DNA of 20,062 nucleotides from an uncultured Pseudomonadales bacterium. GTDB lineage: Bacteria > Pseudomonadota > Gammaproteobacteria > Pseudomonadales > Cellvibrionaceae. Positions 1 through 7,732 of this stretch are shown here, piece by piece (position 1 is the stretch's first letter; the number at the start of each line of letters is the position of its first letter). Position numbers and translations under genes: made by a program. The notes under the pieces were generated by a model that saw only the letters and a list, made by a program, of their open reading frames with translations, was not told the DNA's origin and made no database searches. The stretch is taken from NCBI GenBank assembly GCA_938048505.1, contig CALIUX010000253.1, positions 1 to 20,062 of the forward strand, in the 5' to 3' direction.

Positions 1-827
1 AAGTCATGAAGCCCCCATGTCATCCCACCAATTTTGGGGGCTTTATTGCCGAGCTTAGCGCGAATGGTATCTGCTACGACATTGTGATAACGAAAAAGCT
101 CTTCCCATGTACTGACATGGCCTTCTGGGCCGGTAGTATTCATTTGCATATCGGGTTCATTAACAACTTCCCAATATTGCGGCATTCGAGGCACGTTTGG
201 CTCGCCTTCACGGCGCAAGAAAAATTCTTCTAAAAATTCAGCTGTCCAATCAGCTGTCTGCTGCATGGTGCGAGGTCGCCAAGGGTTATCGGATGTCAGG
301 CCGCCACCAAACCATGAGTAAGAGCTCCAGTTAGGGTAGGCTGGACGAGGCTGCGAACCCATAATCATCGCGGTATCGCGATTAAAATATTCCTGTGCAT
401 CAATGTATTTTGTTTCTAAATTTTCGTAATACAGATCGGCTCCTCGCTTAAGGCTTTCACTATCATGTACATCGGCGTGACCATATGGAAAGGGTTCACC
501 CTGGCCTGCCGGTGTTGATTTGGATGGATCGCCCGATGTTTGCCCAAAATAAAACATAGAAAGGCCTGTGTCTCGGCCAAAATAAACGCCTAACTCCATT
601 AAATAGTCTAATTTTTCTTTTTCGCCTAAAAAATCATTTTCAATAGAGTTAGCATGAATGGTGATTCGCCTCTCTCTACCAAAATTAGACACGCCGTTAA
701 CTGAGTGCTTAACGTTGGCGTTAATATCGACTTTGACCGGTGCTGCGGAAGTTGTACTTGCATAAGCACAAATCCAAGCGGTTGATATAAATCCTATGGC
801 TAACGTTAAAGTTTTTTTGGGGAACAT
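1..827 (-). CDS. Secreted GH86-like beta-agarase/porphyranase, C-terminus beyond window
   Basis: Reading leftwards from an ATG at 825-827, the frame stays open to the window edge, giving 275 codons without a stop, so the 3' end is missing. Residues 1-30 form a classical signal peptide: Lys-Lys, a hydrophobic stretch, then Ala-rich candidate cleavage sites (AYA or SAA). The mature part begins with the stretch KHSVNGVSNFGRERRITIHA and later has GRDTG, followed by WEVVNEPD with Glu224, the probable acid/base of a clan-A (beta/alpha)8 hydrolase. From memory this pattern is most like glycoside hydrolase family 86, whose members cut agarose or porphyran from red algae outside the cell. GH50 agarase is the main alternative. 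The substrate cannot be told from the visible part. A good ribosome site (GAGG, six bases before ATG) supports the start. The gene faces away from tRNA-Met, across an AT-rich control region. Confidence 0.72.
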   Translation of the reverse strand, partial: MFPKKTLTLAIGFISTAWICAYASTTSAAPVKVDINANVKHSVNGVSNFGRERRITIHANSIENDFLGEKEKLDYLMELGVYFGRDTGLSMFYFGQTSGDPSKSTPAGQGEPFPYGHADVHDSESLKRGADLYYENLETKYIDAQEYFNRDTAMIMGSQPRPAYPNWSSYSWFGGGLTSDNPWRPRTMQQTADWTAEFLEEFFLRREGEPNVPRMPQYWEVVNEPDMQMNTTGPEGHVSTWEELFRYHNVVADTIRAKLGNKAPKIGGMTWGLHD

Positions 828-1269
828 GCTCTGCCTCTTTTATTCTTGTATTACTTTCCTGACTTAAATTATTGTTTATTTCTATTTGGTATCAGGGAGT
901 ATTGTTTTTATCTTCATCTTAAATGGATGAGGTGACTGCCAGATAAATGCCATGTTAATAATGTTGGTTTGGCGGCAATATAAAGCAGTAAGGAATTGTA
1001 GTAGAGCTTTTTTTCTTTGCATGATGGCGAAAGTTGGTGAGTGTTAATTGTAAAAAAACATTTTTGATTTCTATCAAATTAAAAATCCTTTTTAAATAGA
1101 TAGTTAACTTTTTTTGTTTTTTTGTAAGGAATGTTTGGCGCCATTTTTTTTGATATGGGTGTCATTTTTAATGAGGCGATTATTTGTGTAAAAAATAATC
1201 CAATGTGGTGTAGTGAGAACGGCGTCTATTTATTGATATTTTGTTCGTTTATTTTTTAGCTTATGGTCA

Positions 1270-1294
1270 AATAGTTAAATTTATTTTAACTATT
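1270..1294. repeat. Perfect 10-bp inverted repeat, possible operator
   Basis: Arms AATAGTTAAA (1270-1279) and TTTAACTATT (1285-1294) are exact reverse complements around the 5-base spacer TTTAT. The core TAGTTAA recurs at 1101-1107, where it lies in the palindrome AGTTAACT. No T-run or GC-rich stem makes it look like a terminator. A dimeric regulator site upstream of the hydrolase gene is plausible, but the protein is unknown. Confidence 0.5.
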
Positions 1295-1370
1295 ACGATT
1301 GCTTTTTGCGCTGAAATGAGCGGTATTTTATTGTGAGTGATGTTGGTGTGGTGTTTTTTAAGAGGATGTT

Positions 1371-1387
1371 AGCGTTCGCGAAGCGCT
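1371..1387. repeat. GC-rich near-palindrome in AT-rich DNA
   Basis: AGCG and CGCT flank a TTCGCGAA core, giving an almost symmetrical 17-base element that stands out against the T-rich surroundings. It could fold as a short hairpin or be a protein site. Nothing in the sequence decides which. Confidence 0.3.
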
Positions 1388-1489
1388 TTGTGAGCGAGGG
1401 TGTTTTTTGACTATGTTTTTTTGACTATAAAGTACTTAGAGATTTGTAAAGTGCGATATGCAAAAAAGTGTATTCGCCTATCTATTGAT

Positions 1490-1528
1490 AGCCAATATTG
1501 ATAAGCAATATTGATAAGCAATATTGTT
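1490..1528. repeat. Three tandem copies of a 13-bp unit
   Basis: Units start at 1490, 1503 and 1516: AGCCAATATTGAT, AAGCAATATTGAT and AAGCAATATTGTT. They run back to back with no spacer. Each contains the palindromic core CAATATTG. The 13-base period does not fit a codon repeat or a helical-turn array exactly. The number of copies is too small, and the lack of spacers too clear, for a CRISPR array. Confidence 0.8.
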
Positions 1529-1712
1529 AGTGCTCAAGATTGTGAGGAGCCAAGGCTATTGATGCACAAGACTACTTGGGTTTGCTGCGATCGCCAAAAA
1601 GATCTTCTTTGTTGTAATGTTATTGTGAGTGTATTTAGGGTTAGAGTGCTTCAGCTAGGGTGCTAATGCTTTGTCAAAGAGGTATAACTCCAGGCTTGGT
1701 GAGTAACTGCTC

Positions 1713-1730
1713 GAATATTGATCAATATTC
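1713..1730. repeat. 18-bp perfect palindrome
   Basis: GAATATTGATCAATATTC reads the same on both strands. Its half, ATATTGAT, is the same core as in the tandem repeat about 200 bases upstream. It lies about 40 bases before the tRNA-Met -35 box, so it could be a regulator site or simply AT-rich symmetry. Confidence 0.6.
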
Positions 1731-1768
1731 TGTTGGGCAAAAAAATAGAAAAACTCGAGTTTTGGTGC

Positions 1769-1797
1769 TTGACTTTATCTCCTCAAGTAGTGAGAAT
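1769..1797 (+). promoter_or_regulatory. Probable promoter of tRNA-Met
   Basis: TTGACT at 1769-1774 is followed after 17 bases by GAGAAT (1792-1797), then a GC-rich discriminator (GTGCGCCC). The GC-rich stretch just before the start point is typical of stringently controlled stable-RNA promoters. Predicted start is near 1804, leaving a roughly 40-base leader before the tRNA. Confidence 0.55.
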
Positions 1798-1844
1798 GTG
1801 CGCCCTCTGCAGGGGGTACCCCTCAGCAGATTAATAGAATAGAT

Positions 1845-1921
1845 GGCTAGGTAGCTCAGCTGGTTAGAGCACAGCACTCATAATGCTGGGGTCGCGAGTT
1901 CAAGTCTCGCTCTAGCCACCA
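1845..1921 (+). tRNA. tRNA-Met (CAT anticodon, elongator type)
   Basis: A 77-base cloverleaf begins GGCTAGG and ends CTAGCC-A-CCA, so the CCA tail is encoded. The acceptor arms pair over seven positions, with a G-T pair at the inner end. The anticodon stem CAGCA/TGCTG holds loop CTCATAA with anticodon CAT. The first acceptor pair is a normal G-C, whereas initiator tRNA has an unpaired C1-A72. The whole molecule also resembles the E. coli elongator tRNA-Met. A CAT anticodon could also be the tRNA-Ile2 precursor (lysidine-modified), but the body matches the Met elongator better. Confidence 0.95.
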
Positions 1922-1998
1922 TCTATTAGTAAGGTCTTAGGTTTGCTAATGCTTTAACACACCTTCAGGTCATTTTTTCATGTGAATGCCTGCATTAT

Positions 1999-2105
1999 GG
2001 TGACTTTGGTCCCTTCGCAACAGTTCGCTGTGAACTCCGCCAGGCCCGGAAGGGAGCAACGGTAACAGTTTGTCTGTGTGCCGAGGTGTGGCTGAAGTCG
2101 CCACC
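1999..2105 (+). ncRNA. ffs: 4.5S RNA of the signal recognition particle
   Basis: The conserved apical domain is plain: CCAGGCCCGGAAGGGAGCA with its GGAA tetraloop, followed by the asymmetric loop side GTGTGCCGAGGTGTGGCTG. The ends GGTGACTT and AAGTCGCCACC pair to close the long hairpin, giving about 107 bases, the usual size in gammaproteobacteria. The RNA binds Ffh and guides membrane-protein ribosomes to FtsY. It lies 77 bases after tRNA-Met and could share its transcript. I found no strong promoter of its own. A T-rich tract after 2105 may help termination. Ends are judged from pairing and may be off by a few bases. Confidence 0.95.
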
Positions 2106-2253
2106 TAACGTTTCTTTCATTTCACTTTTCTCTTTATTTTTCTCTTACGCATACAAATTGTCATTTTTAGCGATCTAACGGGCTATACCAATTCAATGCT
2201 GCTGTTTTGTTGTGGGTATTACCACGCTTATGCTGCATGCTTTATATGATTTC

Positions 2254-2262
2254 TGTTAGAAT
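2254..2262 (+). promoter_or_regulatory. Candidate extended -10 promoter of trpF
   Basis: TGTTAGAAT is an extended -10 element (TG, one base, then TAGAAT). No good -35 box lies upstream, as is common for this class. Transcription would start near 2269, giving a leader of about 25 bases. I see no leader peptide rich in Trp codons and no attenuator hairpin, so attenuation is not supported here. Confidence 0.35.
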
Positions 2263-2293
2263 TCAATGCTTTATTGTATTGTTGGTTTTCTGA

Positions 2294-2917
2294 GTGAAGC
2301 GATCTAGAGTCAAAATATGCGGCATTACTTCTGTAAAGGATGCTGAGCTTGCAGCGGAGGCTGGAGCTGATGCGATTGGCTTGGTTTTTTACCCACCAAG
2401 CCCACGTTATGTTCAGGACCTTTCTTTGGCCGCTGATATTGCAATGGCCGCAGGCCCTTTTGTCACCGTGACGGGGCTATTTGTTAATGCCTCTGCTGAG
2501 ACCCTAGAAGCGACCCTACAACGTGTCCCCTTAAACCTTTTACAGTTTCATGGGGATGAGTCTCCTGAGGAATGTATGCGCTTTGATCGTCCATATATCA
2601 AAGCATTGCGTATGAAACCGGGTGTAGATATTGCCGCGACGGCCCAATCGTATACCCATGCCCGAGGCATATTGCTAGATGCTTACCGAAAAGGCGTTCC
2701 AGGCGGGACTGGTGAAACGTTTAATTGGTCAAACATTCCTGATGATCTTTCCAGCAATCTTATTCTGGCTGGTGGGTTGCACCCCGATAATATTGCTAAG
2801 GCCATTGATCAAGTAGCACCTTGGGCGGTTGATGTCAGCGGCGGTGTTGAAGCATCGCCCGGCAAAAAGAGTGCCGAGCGTATGAAGGCGTTTATTGACA
2901 ATGCGCAAAACTTTTAA
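2294..2917 (+). CDS. trpF: Phosphoribosylanthranilate isomerase
   Basis: This enzyme turns N-(5'-phosphoribosyl)anthranilate into the linear carboxyphenylamino ribulotide in tryptophan synthesis. It is a 207-residue cytosolic TIM barrel of normal single-domain length. The N-terminal KICGIT motif carries the catalytic Cys9, and LLDAY carries the partner Asp129. The phosphate-binding GGxGxTF segment (GGTGETFNW) and the ILAGGL and VDVSGGVE loops are all present. The start is GTG. An in-frame TGA lies directly before it, so no longer version is possible, although the ribosome site is poor. trpB follows 12 bases later. As in pseudomonads, trpF sits with trpB and trpA and apart from trpE, trpG, trpD and trpC, none of which is in the window. 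Confidence 0.97.
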   Translation: MKRSRVKICGITSVKDAELAAEAGADAIGLVFYPPSPRYVQDLSLAADIAMAAGPFVTVTGLFVNASAETLEATLQRVPLNLLQFHGDESPEECMRFDRPYIKALRMKPGVDIAATAQSYTHARGILLDAYRKGVPGGTGETFNWSNIPDDLSSNLILAGGLHPDNIAKAIDQVAPWAVDVSGGVEASPGKKSAERMKAFIDNAQNF

Positions 2918-2929
2918 CTTTATAAGAGC

Positions 2930-4162
2930 GTGAGTAACATCGTGAGCACAAATGATGCAGTGATTGATTTTAAACAAATGCCAGATGCGAAAGGGCACTT
3001 TGGCCAGTTTGGTGGTCGTTTTGTTTCTGAAACGTTAATACATGCGCTAGATGAACTAGCAGAGATGTATGAAGAACTGAAAGATCGCCCTGATTTCCGA
3101 GAAGAGTTTGATCGCGACCTTGCGCATTATGTTGGTCGACCTTCACCGTTGTATTTCGCTGAGCGTCTTACGCAAAAAGTAGGTGGAGCACGTATCTACC
3201 TCAAACGTGAAGACCTTAACCATACCGGCGCGCACAAAGTGAATAACACTATTGGTCAAGCGCTGTTGGCTAAACATTCTGGTAAAAAGCGTGTGATCGC
3301 AGAAACCGGTGCAGGTCAGCATGGTGTGGCATCGGCAACTGTGGCGGCTCGCCTTGGTTTAGAGTGCGTTGTCTATATGGGAGCTGAAGACGTTAAGCGT
3401 CAGGCGCTCAATGTATACCGCATGAAGTTGTTGGGTGCCACTGTTATCCCTGTTGAGTCAGGTTCTAAGACTCTCAAAGATGCCATGAATGAGGCTATGC
3501 GAGATTGGGTCACAAACGTTGATGACACCTTTTATATTATTGGCACCGCTGCAGGGCCTCACCCGTACCCGCAGTTAGTGCGTGATTTCCAGTGTGTGAT
3601 TGGTCGTGAAGCACGTGCACAATGTTTAGAGCAGACAGGCCGTTTGCCTGATGCCTTAGTGGCGTGTGTTGGTGGTGGCTCTAATGCTATTGGTCTTTTT
3701 CACCCATTCTTAAATGACAGCAGTGTAGCGATGTACGGTGTTGAAGCGGGTGGTCACGGTGTTGAAACCGGCCGGCATGCAGCTCCGCTCAGTGATGGTA
3801 TTCCAGGCATACTTCACGGTAATCGCACCTATTTAATGGAAGATGAAAACGGCCAGATCATCGAAACGCACTCTGTTTCAGCTGGCTTAGATTATCCTGG
3901 TGTAGGTCCTGAGCATTCATGGCTAAAGGATATGGGGCGTGTTAGCTACGTGCCTATCAACGACGATGAAGCTATGAATGGCTTCAGAAGCTTAACCCGT
4001 GTTGAGGGTATTATGCCCGCACTTGAGTCAAGCCATGCTATTGCGTATGCAGAGAAGCTGGCTGCCGCTTCTGATAAAGACGACATTATCATTGTGAACC
4101 TTTCGGGGCGTGGTGATAAAGATATTTTAACCGTTGCTGAAATTGACGGTATTAAGGTTTAA
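2930..4162 (+). CDS. trpB: Tryptophan synthase beta chain
   Basis: The beta chain joins indole, channelled from the alpha chain, to serine to make tryptophan, using pyridoxal phosphate. The protein has 410 residues from the first GTG. Clear landmarks are [15 protein letters not shown] near the N-terminus, HTGAHKVNN with the cofactor-binding Lys103, AETGAGQHG with the catalytic Glu125, the phosphate loop GGGSNAIG, and SGRGDKD close to the end. This is the short, TrpB1-type enzyme that works with TrpA. A second in-frame GTG at 2942 is an alternative start that would remove four residues. The stop is one base from the trpA start, so translation is probably coupled. Confidence 0.98.
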   Translation: MSNIVSTNDAVIDFKQMPDAKGHFGQFGGRFVSETLIHALDELAEMYEELKDRPDFREEFDRDLAHYVGRPSPLYFAERLTQKVGGARIYLKREDLNHTGAHKVNNTIGQALLAKHSGKKRVIAETGAGQHGVASATVAARLGLECVVYMGAEDVKRQALNVYRMKLLGATVIPVESGSKTLKDAMNEAMRDWVTNVDDTFYIIGTAAGPHPYPQLVRDFQCVIGREARAQCLEQTGRLPDALVACVGGGSNAIGLFHPFLNDSSVAMYGVEAGGHGVETGRHAAPLSDGIPGILHGNRTYLMEDENGQIIETHSVSAGLDYPGVGPEHSWLKDMGRVSYVPINDDEAMNGFRSLTRVEGIMPALESSHAIAYAEKLAAASDKDDIIIVNLSGRGDKDILTVAEIDGIKV

Positions 4163-4163
4163 C

Positions 4164-4961
4164 ATGAATCGCATTACCTCTACTTTAAATGCTCTTAGGG
4201 CAGAAGGGCGCAAAGCGCTGGTCACTTATATTGTCAATGGTGACCCTACACCTCAGACAACACTGGATACATTGCATGCAATGGTTGCCAATGGTGCTGA
4301 TATTATTGAATTAGGCGTGCCTTTTTCTGACCCGATGGCAGAAGGTCCAACGATTCAGCGAGGACATGAGCGCGCACTTGAGCACGGTGTCAGCCTGAAA
4401 GATACTTTTGATGTTGTCGCACAGTTTCGCGAGACCAATCAGTCGACGCCAATTGTCTTAATGGGCTATGCCAACCCGGTTGAGCGTATGGGCTACAAAG
4501 CTTTTGCTGAGCGCGCTGCACAAGCCGGTGTTGATGGATTACTTACGGTTGATCTGCCACCAGAAGAACTGGGTGACTTGGATGCCGAGCTACGCGCAGC
4601 CAACATCGAAAACATTCTTTTGATTGCGCCCACAACAGCAAAAGAGCGTATTGCACACATCACAGCTTCGGCTAGTGGCTTCATTTACTACGTATCCCTC
4701 AAAGGGGTAACGGGAGCGGGCCACCTTGATATTGACTCTGTGGCTGAAAAAGTAGCGGCTATTCGTGAAACGACAGACTTACCGGTGATGGTTGGTTTTG
4801 GTATTAAAGATGGCCAAACGGCAAAGGCTGTCAGTGCTGTGGCCGATGGTGCGGTCGTTGGCAGTGCATTAGTTAGTTTGATGTCTGATGTCAGCTCTAA
4901 TGAAATAGCGTCTAAAGTTGGTCAAAAAGTTGCCGAGATTCGTCAAGGCCTAGACAAATAA
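4164..4961 (+). CDS. trpA: Tryptophan synthase alpha chain
   Basis: The alpha chain cleaves indole-3-glycerol phosphate to indole and glyceraldehyde 3-phosphate and passes indole to TrpB. It is a 265-residue TIM barrel, close to the usual 268. Catalytic Glu49 is in IIELGVPFSDP. The second catalytic residue, Asp60 in Salmonella, is Glu60 here (MAEGP). From memory the family signature allows Asp or Glu at this place. The phosphate-binding loops GVTGAG and GFGI are present. I chose the ATG at 4164, one base after the trpB stop. It has AAGG upstream and gives the standard N-terminus MNRITSTLNAL. The frame extends 30 bases further into trpB, but that start would overlap and look unnatural. Confidence 0.97.
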   Translation: MNRITSTLNALRAEGRKALVTYIVNGDPTPQTTLDTLHAMVANGADIIELGVPFSDPMAEGPTIQRGHERALEHGVSLKDTFDVVAQFRETNQSTPIVLMGYANPVERMGYKAFAERAAQAGVDGLLTVDLPPEELGDLDAELRAANIENILLIAPTTAKERIAHITASASGFIYYVSLKGVTGAGHLDIDSVAEKVAAIRETTDLPVMVGFGIKDGQTAKAVSAVADGAVVGSALVSLMSDVSSNEIASKVGQKVAEIRQGLDK

Positions 4962-4999
4962 CAAAAGTTTTTTATCTGGCGGCATTAAAAAGTCAAACA

Positions 5000-5033
5000 A
5001 AAAAGCCTGGCAGCATTATGCGCTGGGCTTTTT
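5000..5033 (+). terminator. Intrinsic terminator after trpA
   Basis: Arms AAAAAGCCTGGC (5000-5011) and GCTGGGCTTTTT (5022-5033) pair over 12 positions with two G-T pairs around a 10-base loop, ending in a T-run. It separates the trp genes from accD. Confidence 0.8.
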
Positions 5034-5161
5034 GCGTGTTTTAATGGCGCACATTGGTCTATACCACCCAGATGCGTTTTTATCTAAATAAAATACTATC
5101 CAAAAAATAAAGAGATTATTTCTTTTTTGCCTCAGGGCATAAAAGACAAGGGGCTTGCAAT

Positions 5162-6124
5162 ATGAGTTGGTTTGAGAAAATTGTTCCTAAGGTTGTTCGT
5201 TCAGAAGAGCGAAAGAAGGCCAGTAGCAATATTCCAGAAGGGTTATGGCAGAACTGTAAAAAATGTAGTGCAGTGCTGTATCGTCCCGAGCTCGATAAGA
5301 ACATGGGCGTTTGTCCAAAATGTGATCACCACATGCGCATTGGTGCGCGTCGCCGGCTCGACCTTTTTCTCGATGAAGATGGGCGTCAAGAGTTGGCTAC
5401 AGATGTTGAGCCGATTGATCGCCTTAAGTTTAAAGATGTTAAAAAATATAAAGACCGCCTGACTGCTGCTCAGAAAAAAACGGGTGAAAAGGATGCCCTG
5501 ATTGCCATGCAGGGGCAGCTGCAAGGCATGCCTGTTGTGGCGGTGGCCTTTGAGTTTGATTTTCACGGTGGCTCAATGGGCTATGTGGTTGGTGAAAAAT
5601 TCACGCGCGCAGCCAATAAAGCACTCGAAGAACGTATACCTTTAGTATGTTTTTCTGCAACGGGCGGTGCGCGTATGCAAGAAGCTCTGATTTCACTGAT
5701 GCAAATGGCTAAAACGAGTGCCGTTATTGAGCGAATGAAGCTCGAAGGTGTGCCTTATGTCTCGGTGATGACGGACCCTGTTTACGGTGGTGTTTCGGCA
5801 AGTTTAGCGCTCTTGGGCGACATTAATGCTGCAGAGCCTGGCTCGCGAGCCGGTTTTGCCGGCCCTAATATTATTGAGCAAACGATCCGTCAAAAGCTGC
5901 CAAAAGGTTTTCAGCGTGCAGAATTCCTTTTGGATCATGGCGCGATTGATATGATTATTCACCGTTGTGAAATGCGTGAAACACTCGCTCGCTTACTGAG
6001 CAAATTGACCCATCAAAACCTATCGATTCCTCATGAAGAAACAGTTTCTGAGGTAGATGAAGAAATCTTGGATGATGAAGCTGCTGATACAGAGAAAGAC
6101 AGTACTGAGCAAGCCGCAAATTAA
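5162..6124 (+). CDS. accD: Acetyl-CoA carboxylase carboxyltransferase subunit beta
   Basis: AccD pairs with AccA to move the carboxyl group from biotin carrier protein to acetyl-CoA, making malonyl-CoA, the first step of fatty acid synthesis. The protein has 320 residues. Residues 32-54 form the bacterial four-cysteine zinc ribbon (C32, C35, C51, C54). The crotonase-like carboxyltransferase fold follows, with [24 protein letters not shown] and [10 protein letters not shown]. The last 25 or so residues are an acidic tail ([13 protein letters not shown]), common in gammaproteobacteria but variable. AAGGGG eight bases before ATG is a strong ribosome site. The accA partner gene is not in the window. 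folC follows after 69 bases. Confidence 0.98.
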   Translation: MSWFEKIVPKVVRSEERKKASSNIPEGLWQNCKKCSAVLYRPELDKNMGVCPKCDHHMRIGARRRLDLFLDEDGRQELATDVEPIDRLKFKDVKKYKDRLTAAQKKTGEKDALIAMQGQLQGMPVVAVAFEFDFHGGSMGYVVGEKFTRAANKALEERIPLVCFSATGGARMQEALISLMQMAKTSAVIERMKLEGVPYVSVMTDPVYGGVSASLALLGDINAAEPGSRAGFAGPNIIEQTIRQKLPKGFQRAEFLLDHGAIDMIIHRCEMRETLARLLSKLTHQNLSIPHEETVSEVDEEILDDEAADTEKDSTEQAAN

Positions 6125-6193
6125 TTGCTGTTGCCATGATGCCGCTGGCTGAGAGGTGTTGCTTTAGAGCGGCTTTTAGTCAGTGCTTCAATT

Positions 6194-7558
6194 GTGAGTT
6201 TTACTGTGACAGATTCTTTAATATTATCAGCAACACCCTCAGTGTGTTTTACCCTAAATGACTGGCTGCGATGGCAAGAGCACCATCATCCATCAGAAAT
6301 TGATCTGGGTTTAGAGCGCGTCAGGCAAGTTGCTGATCGGCTGGCTGTTCTTTCGCCTCAAGCACGGGTTATAACCGTAGCGGGTACCAATGGGAAAGGC
6401 AGCTGCATTGCTGCACTAGAAGCGCTTCTTGAAGCTTCTGGTAAGCGTTTTGGTGCTTATACGTCCCCTCATTTTTTACACTATAACGAGCGTATTCGAC
6501 TACAAGGGAAGATGGTTGATGATGACGTTCTATGTGATGCTTTTCATCGAATTTACCAGGCTTGCGAAGGTACCTCTTTAACGTATTTTGAATACGGCAC
6601 GCTTGCAGCAATGCTGATTCTGAATGATCAACCACTAGACTATTGGCTGCTTGAAATTGGTCTAGGTGGGCGCCTAGATGCCGTCAATATTGTTGATCCA
6701 GATGTTGCAGTAATCACCTCTATCGCATTAGATCATGAGTCTTGGCTTGGCAATACGCGTGAGGCTATTGGTTATGAAAAAGCGGGCATCTGCCGGCCAG
6801 CATCCCCTTTGATTTGCGCGGACAATAATCCACCGCATACGGTGATTGATCACGTTCGCTCTCTTGGGTGTTCTGTAAAGTGGTGGGGGCGAGATTTTGA
6901 ATGTATACCAACCACCTCTTTTGAGTCACAAGACTCATATGACTTAGGTCGGCAACCTTACACTGCTCACTTGAGTAATGGTCTTCGGGTGCCATTAAAC
7001 GATTTAGCATTACCACTACCCAGTGTGATGGCGGCTTTAGAAGTTTGCATTCAAGAAAATACCTTGCCACCTGTAGAGCAGCTTCCTGCCATTTTAGAAA
7101 GCGCCGTATTGATGGGGCGAATGCAGGCAATACAGGTTAAAGGCACCTCTGTTATATTGGATGTTGCGCATAACCCTGCTGCAACGGCACTTCTTGCTAG
7201 CAGGCTCAAAGGGCAAGAAAATGCACCCCGTACAGCAGTACTGGGCATGATGGCAGATAAAGATATTCATGCCACGCTATTGCCACTCTTGGGTCAAATA
7301 GATCAATGGTTCTGCGTAGAGTTGCCTGATAACGCACGCGCTGCGTCTGCTGAGCAGTTGGCGGCTGTGTTGCAGCAGCAGAAAGTTCCGGTGGAGCATA
7401 TACATACTGCCAACTCTGTTGCCTGTGCAATAGACACTTACCTTTCTTTATCGAATTCTGATAAGCCCTTGTTGATTTTTGGCTCCTTTTTTACAGTAGC
7501 TGACGCGCTCACCTATACTCAAAATAACAGCGTTCAGAATAACAGCGCTCAAAAATAG
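6194..7558 (+). CDS. folC: Folylpolyglutamate synthase / dihydrofolate synthase
   Basis: FolC adds glutamate to dihydropteroate and extends polyglutamate tails on folates, using ATP, in the cytosol. The 454-residue protein has the Mur-ligase layout: LNDWLRWQEHHHPSEIDLGLERV at the N-terminus, the ATP loop GTNGKGS (64-70), the folate region with LEIGLGGRLDAVN, SIALDHESWLG and YEKAGI, and the C-terminal LDVAHNPAA motif. It is longer than E. coli FolC (about 422). Extra residues lie at both ends, including about 18 before the conserved start and a repetitive NNSVQNNSAQK tail. The start is GTG at 6194 without a clear ribosome site. GTG at 6206 is an alternative. The order accD-folC-dedD is the usual one in pseudomonads and relatives. 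Confidence 0.96.
   Translation: MSFTVTDSLILSATPSVCFTLNDWLRWQEHHHPSEIDLGLERVRQVADRLAVLSPQARVITVAGTNGKGSCIAALEALLEASGKRFGAYTSPHFLHYNERIRLQGKMVDDDVLCDAFHRIYQACEGTSLTYFEYGTLAAMLILNDQPLDYWLLEIGLGGRLDAVNIVDPDVAVITSIALDHESWLGNTREAIGYEKAGICRPASPLICADNNPPHTVIDHVRSLGCSVKWWGRDFECIPTTSFESQDSYDLGRQPYTAHLSNGLRVPLNDLALPLPSVMAALEVCIQENTLPPVEQLPAILESAVLMGRMQAIQVKGTSVILDVAHNPAATALLASRLKGQENAPRTAVLGMMADKDIHATLLPLLGQIDQWFCVELPDNARAASAEQLAAVLQQQKVPVEHIHTANSVACAIDTYLSLSNSDKPLLIFGSFFTVADALTYTQNNSVQNNSAQK
7523..7552 (+). repeat. Two 15-bp direct repeats at the end of folC
   Basis: AATAACAGCGTTCAG and AATAACAGCGCTCAA follow one another in frame and encode the NNSVQ / NNSAQ tail of FolC. It is probably a recent slip duplication at a tolerant C-terminus. 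Confidence 0.75.
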
Positions 7559-7732
7559 CAGTGGCAATAACCTTTAAGCGTGTGCCTAAAATTGCTCGGG
7601 TGATAAAGCCTCTAGACGCTAATCCAGTGAAACTGTTAAGGTGAGCAAATTGGCTGATCAGTTCATTGTGATAAAAGCGTCGCGCTTGAATGGGTTTGGT
7701 GCGTGGGCATAATAAGAAGGTAAAAAGATTAT

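Larger units (their letters stand above)
828..1844. other. AT-rich intergenic region with repeats and palindromes
   Basis: About 1 kb between the divergent glycoside hydrolase gene and tRNA-Met holds no convincing gene. It is visibly AT-rich with many T-runs (around 1010-1300). It contains a perfect inverted repeat (1270-1294), a GC-rich near-palindrome (1371-1387), a 13-bp tandem repeat (1490-1528) and an 18-bp palindrome (1713-1730). A 60-codon frame at 1660-1842 runs into the tRNA promoter and has no protein-like composition, so I do not call it. The region probably carries the control signals of the hydrolase gene and the tRNA promoter. Confidence 0.7.

Noticed and set aside
1490..1528. 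Possible CRISPR array
   Set aside because: The 13-bp units are adjacent, with no spacers and only three copies; no cas gene is in the window.
1660..1842. 60-codon plus-strand frame before tRNA-Met
   Set aside because: It has no ribosome site, runs over a palindrome and the tRNA promoter, and the product has no protein-like pattern.
4134..4163. Upstream start for trpA inside trpB
   Set aside because: It would add ten residues not seen in the family; ATG at 4164 has a ribosome site and the standard N-terminus.
7641..7712. 23-codon GTG frame between folC and dedD
   Set aside because: Too short and without a proper ribosome site or recognisable sequence; it overlaps the likely dedD promoter.
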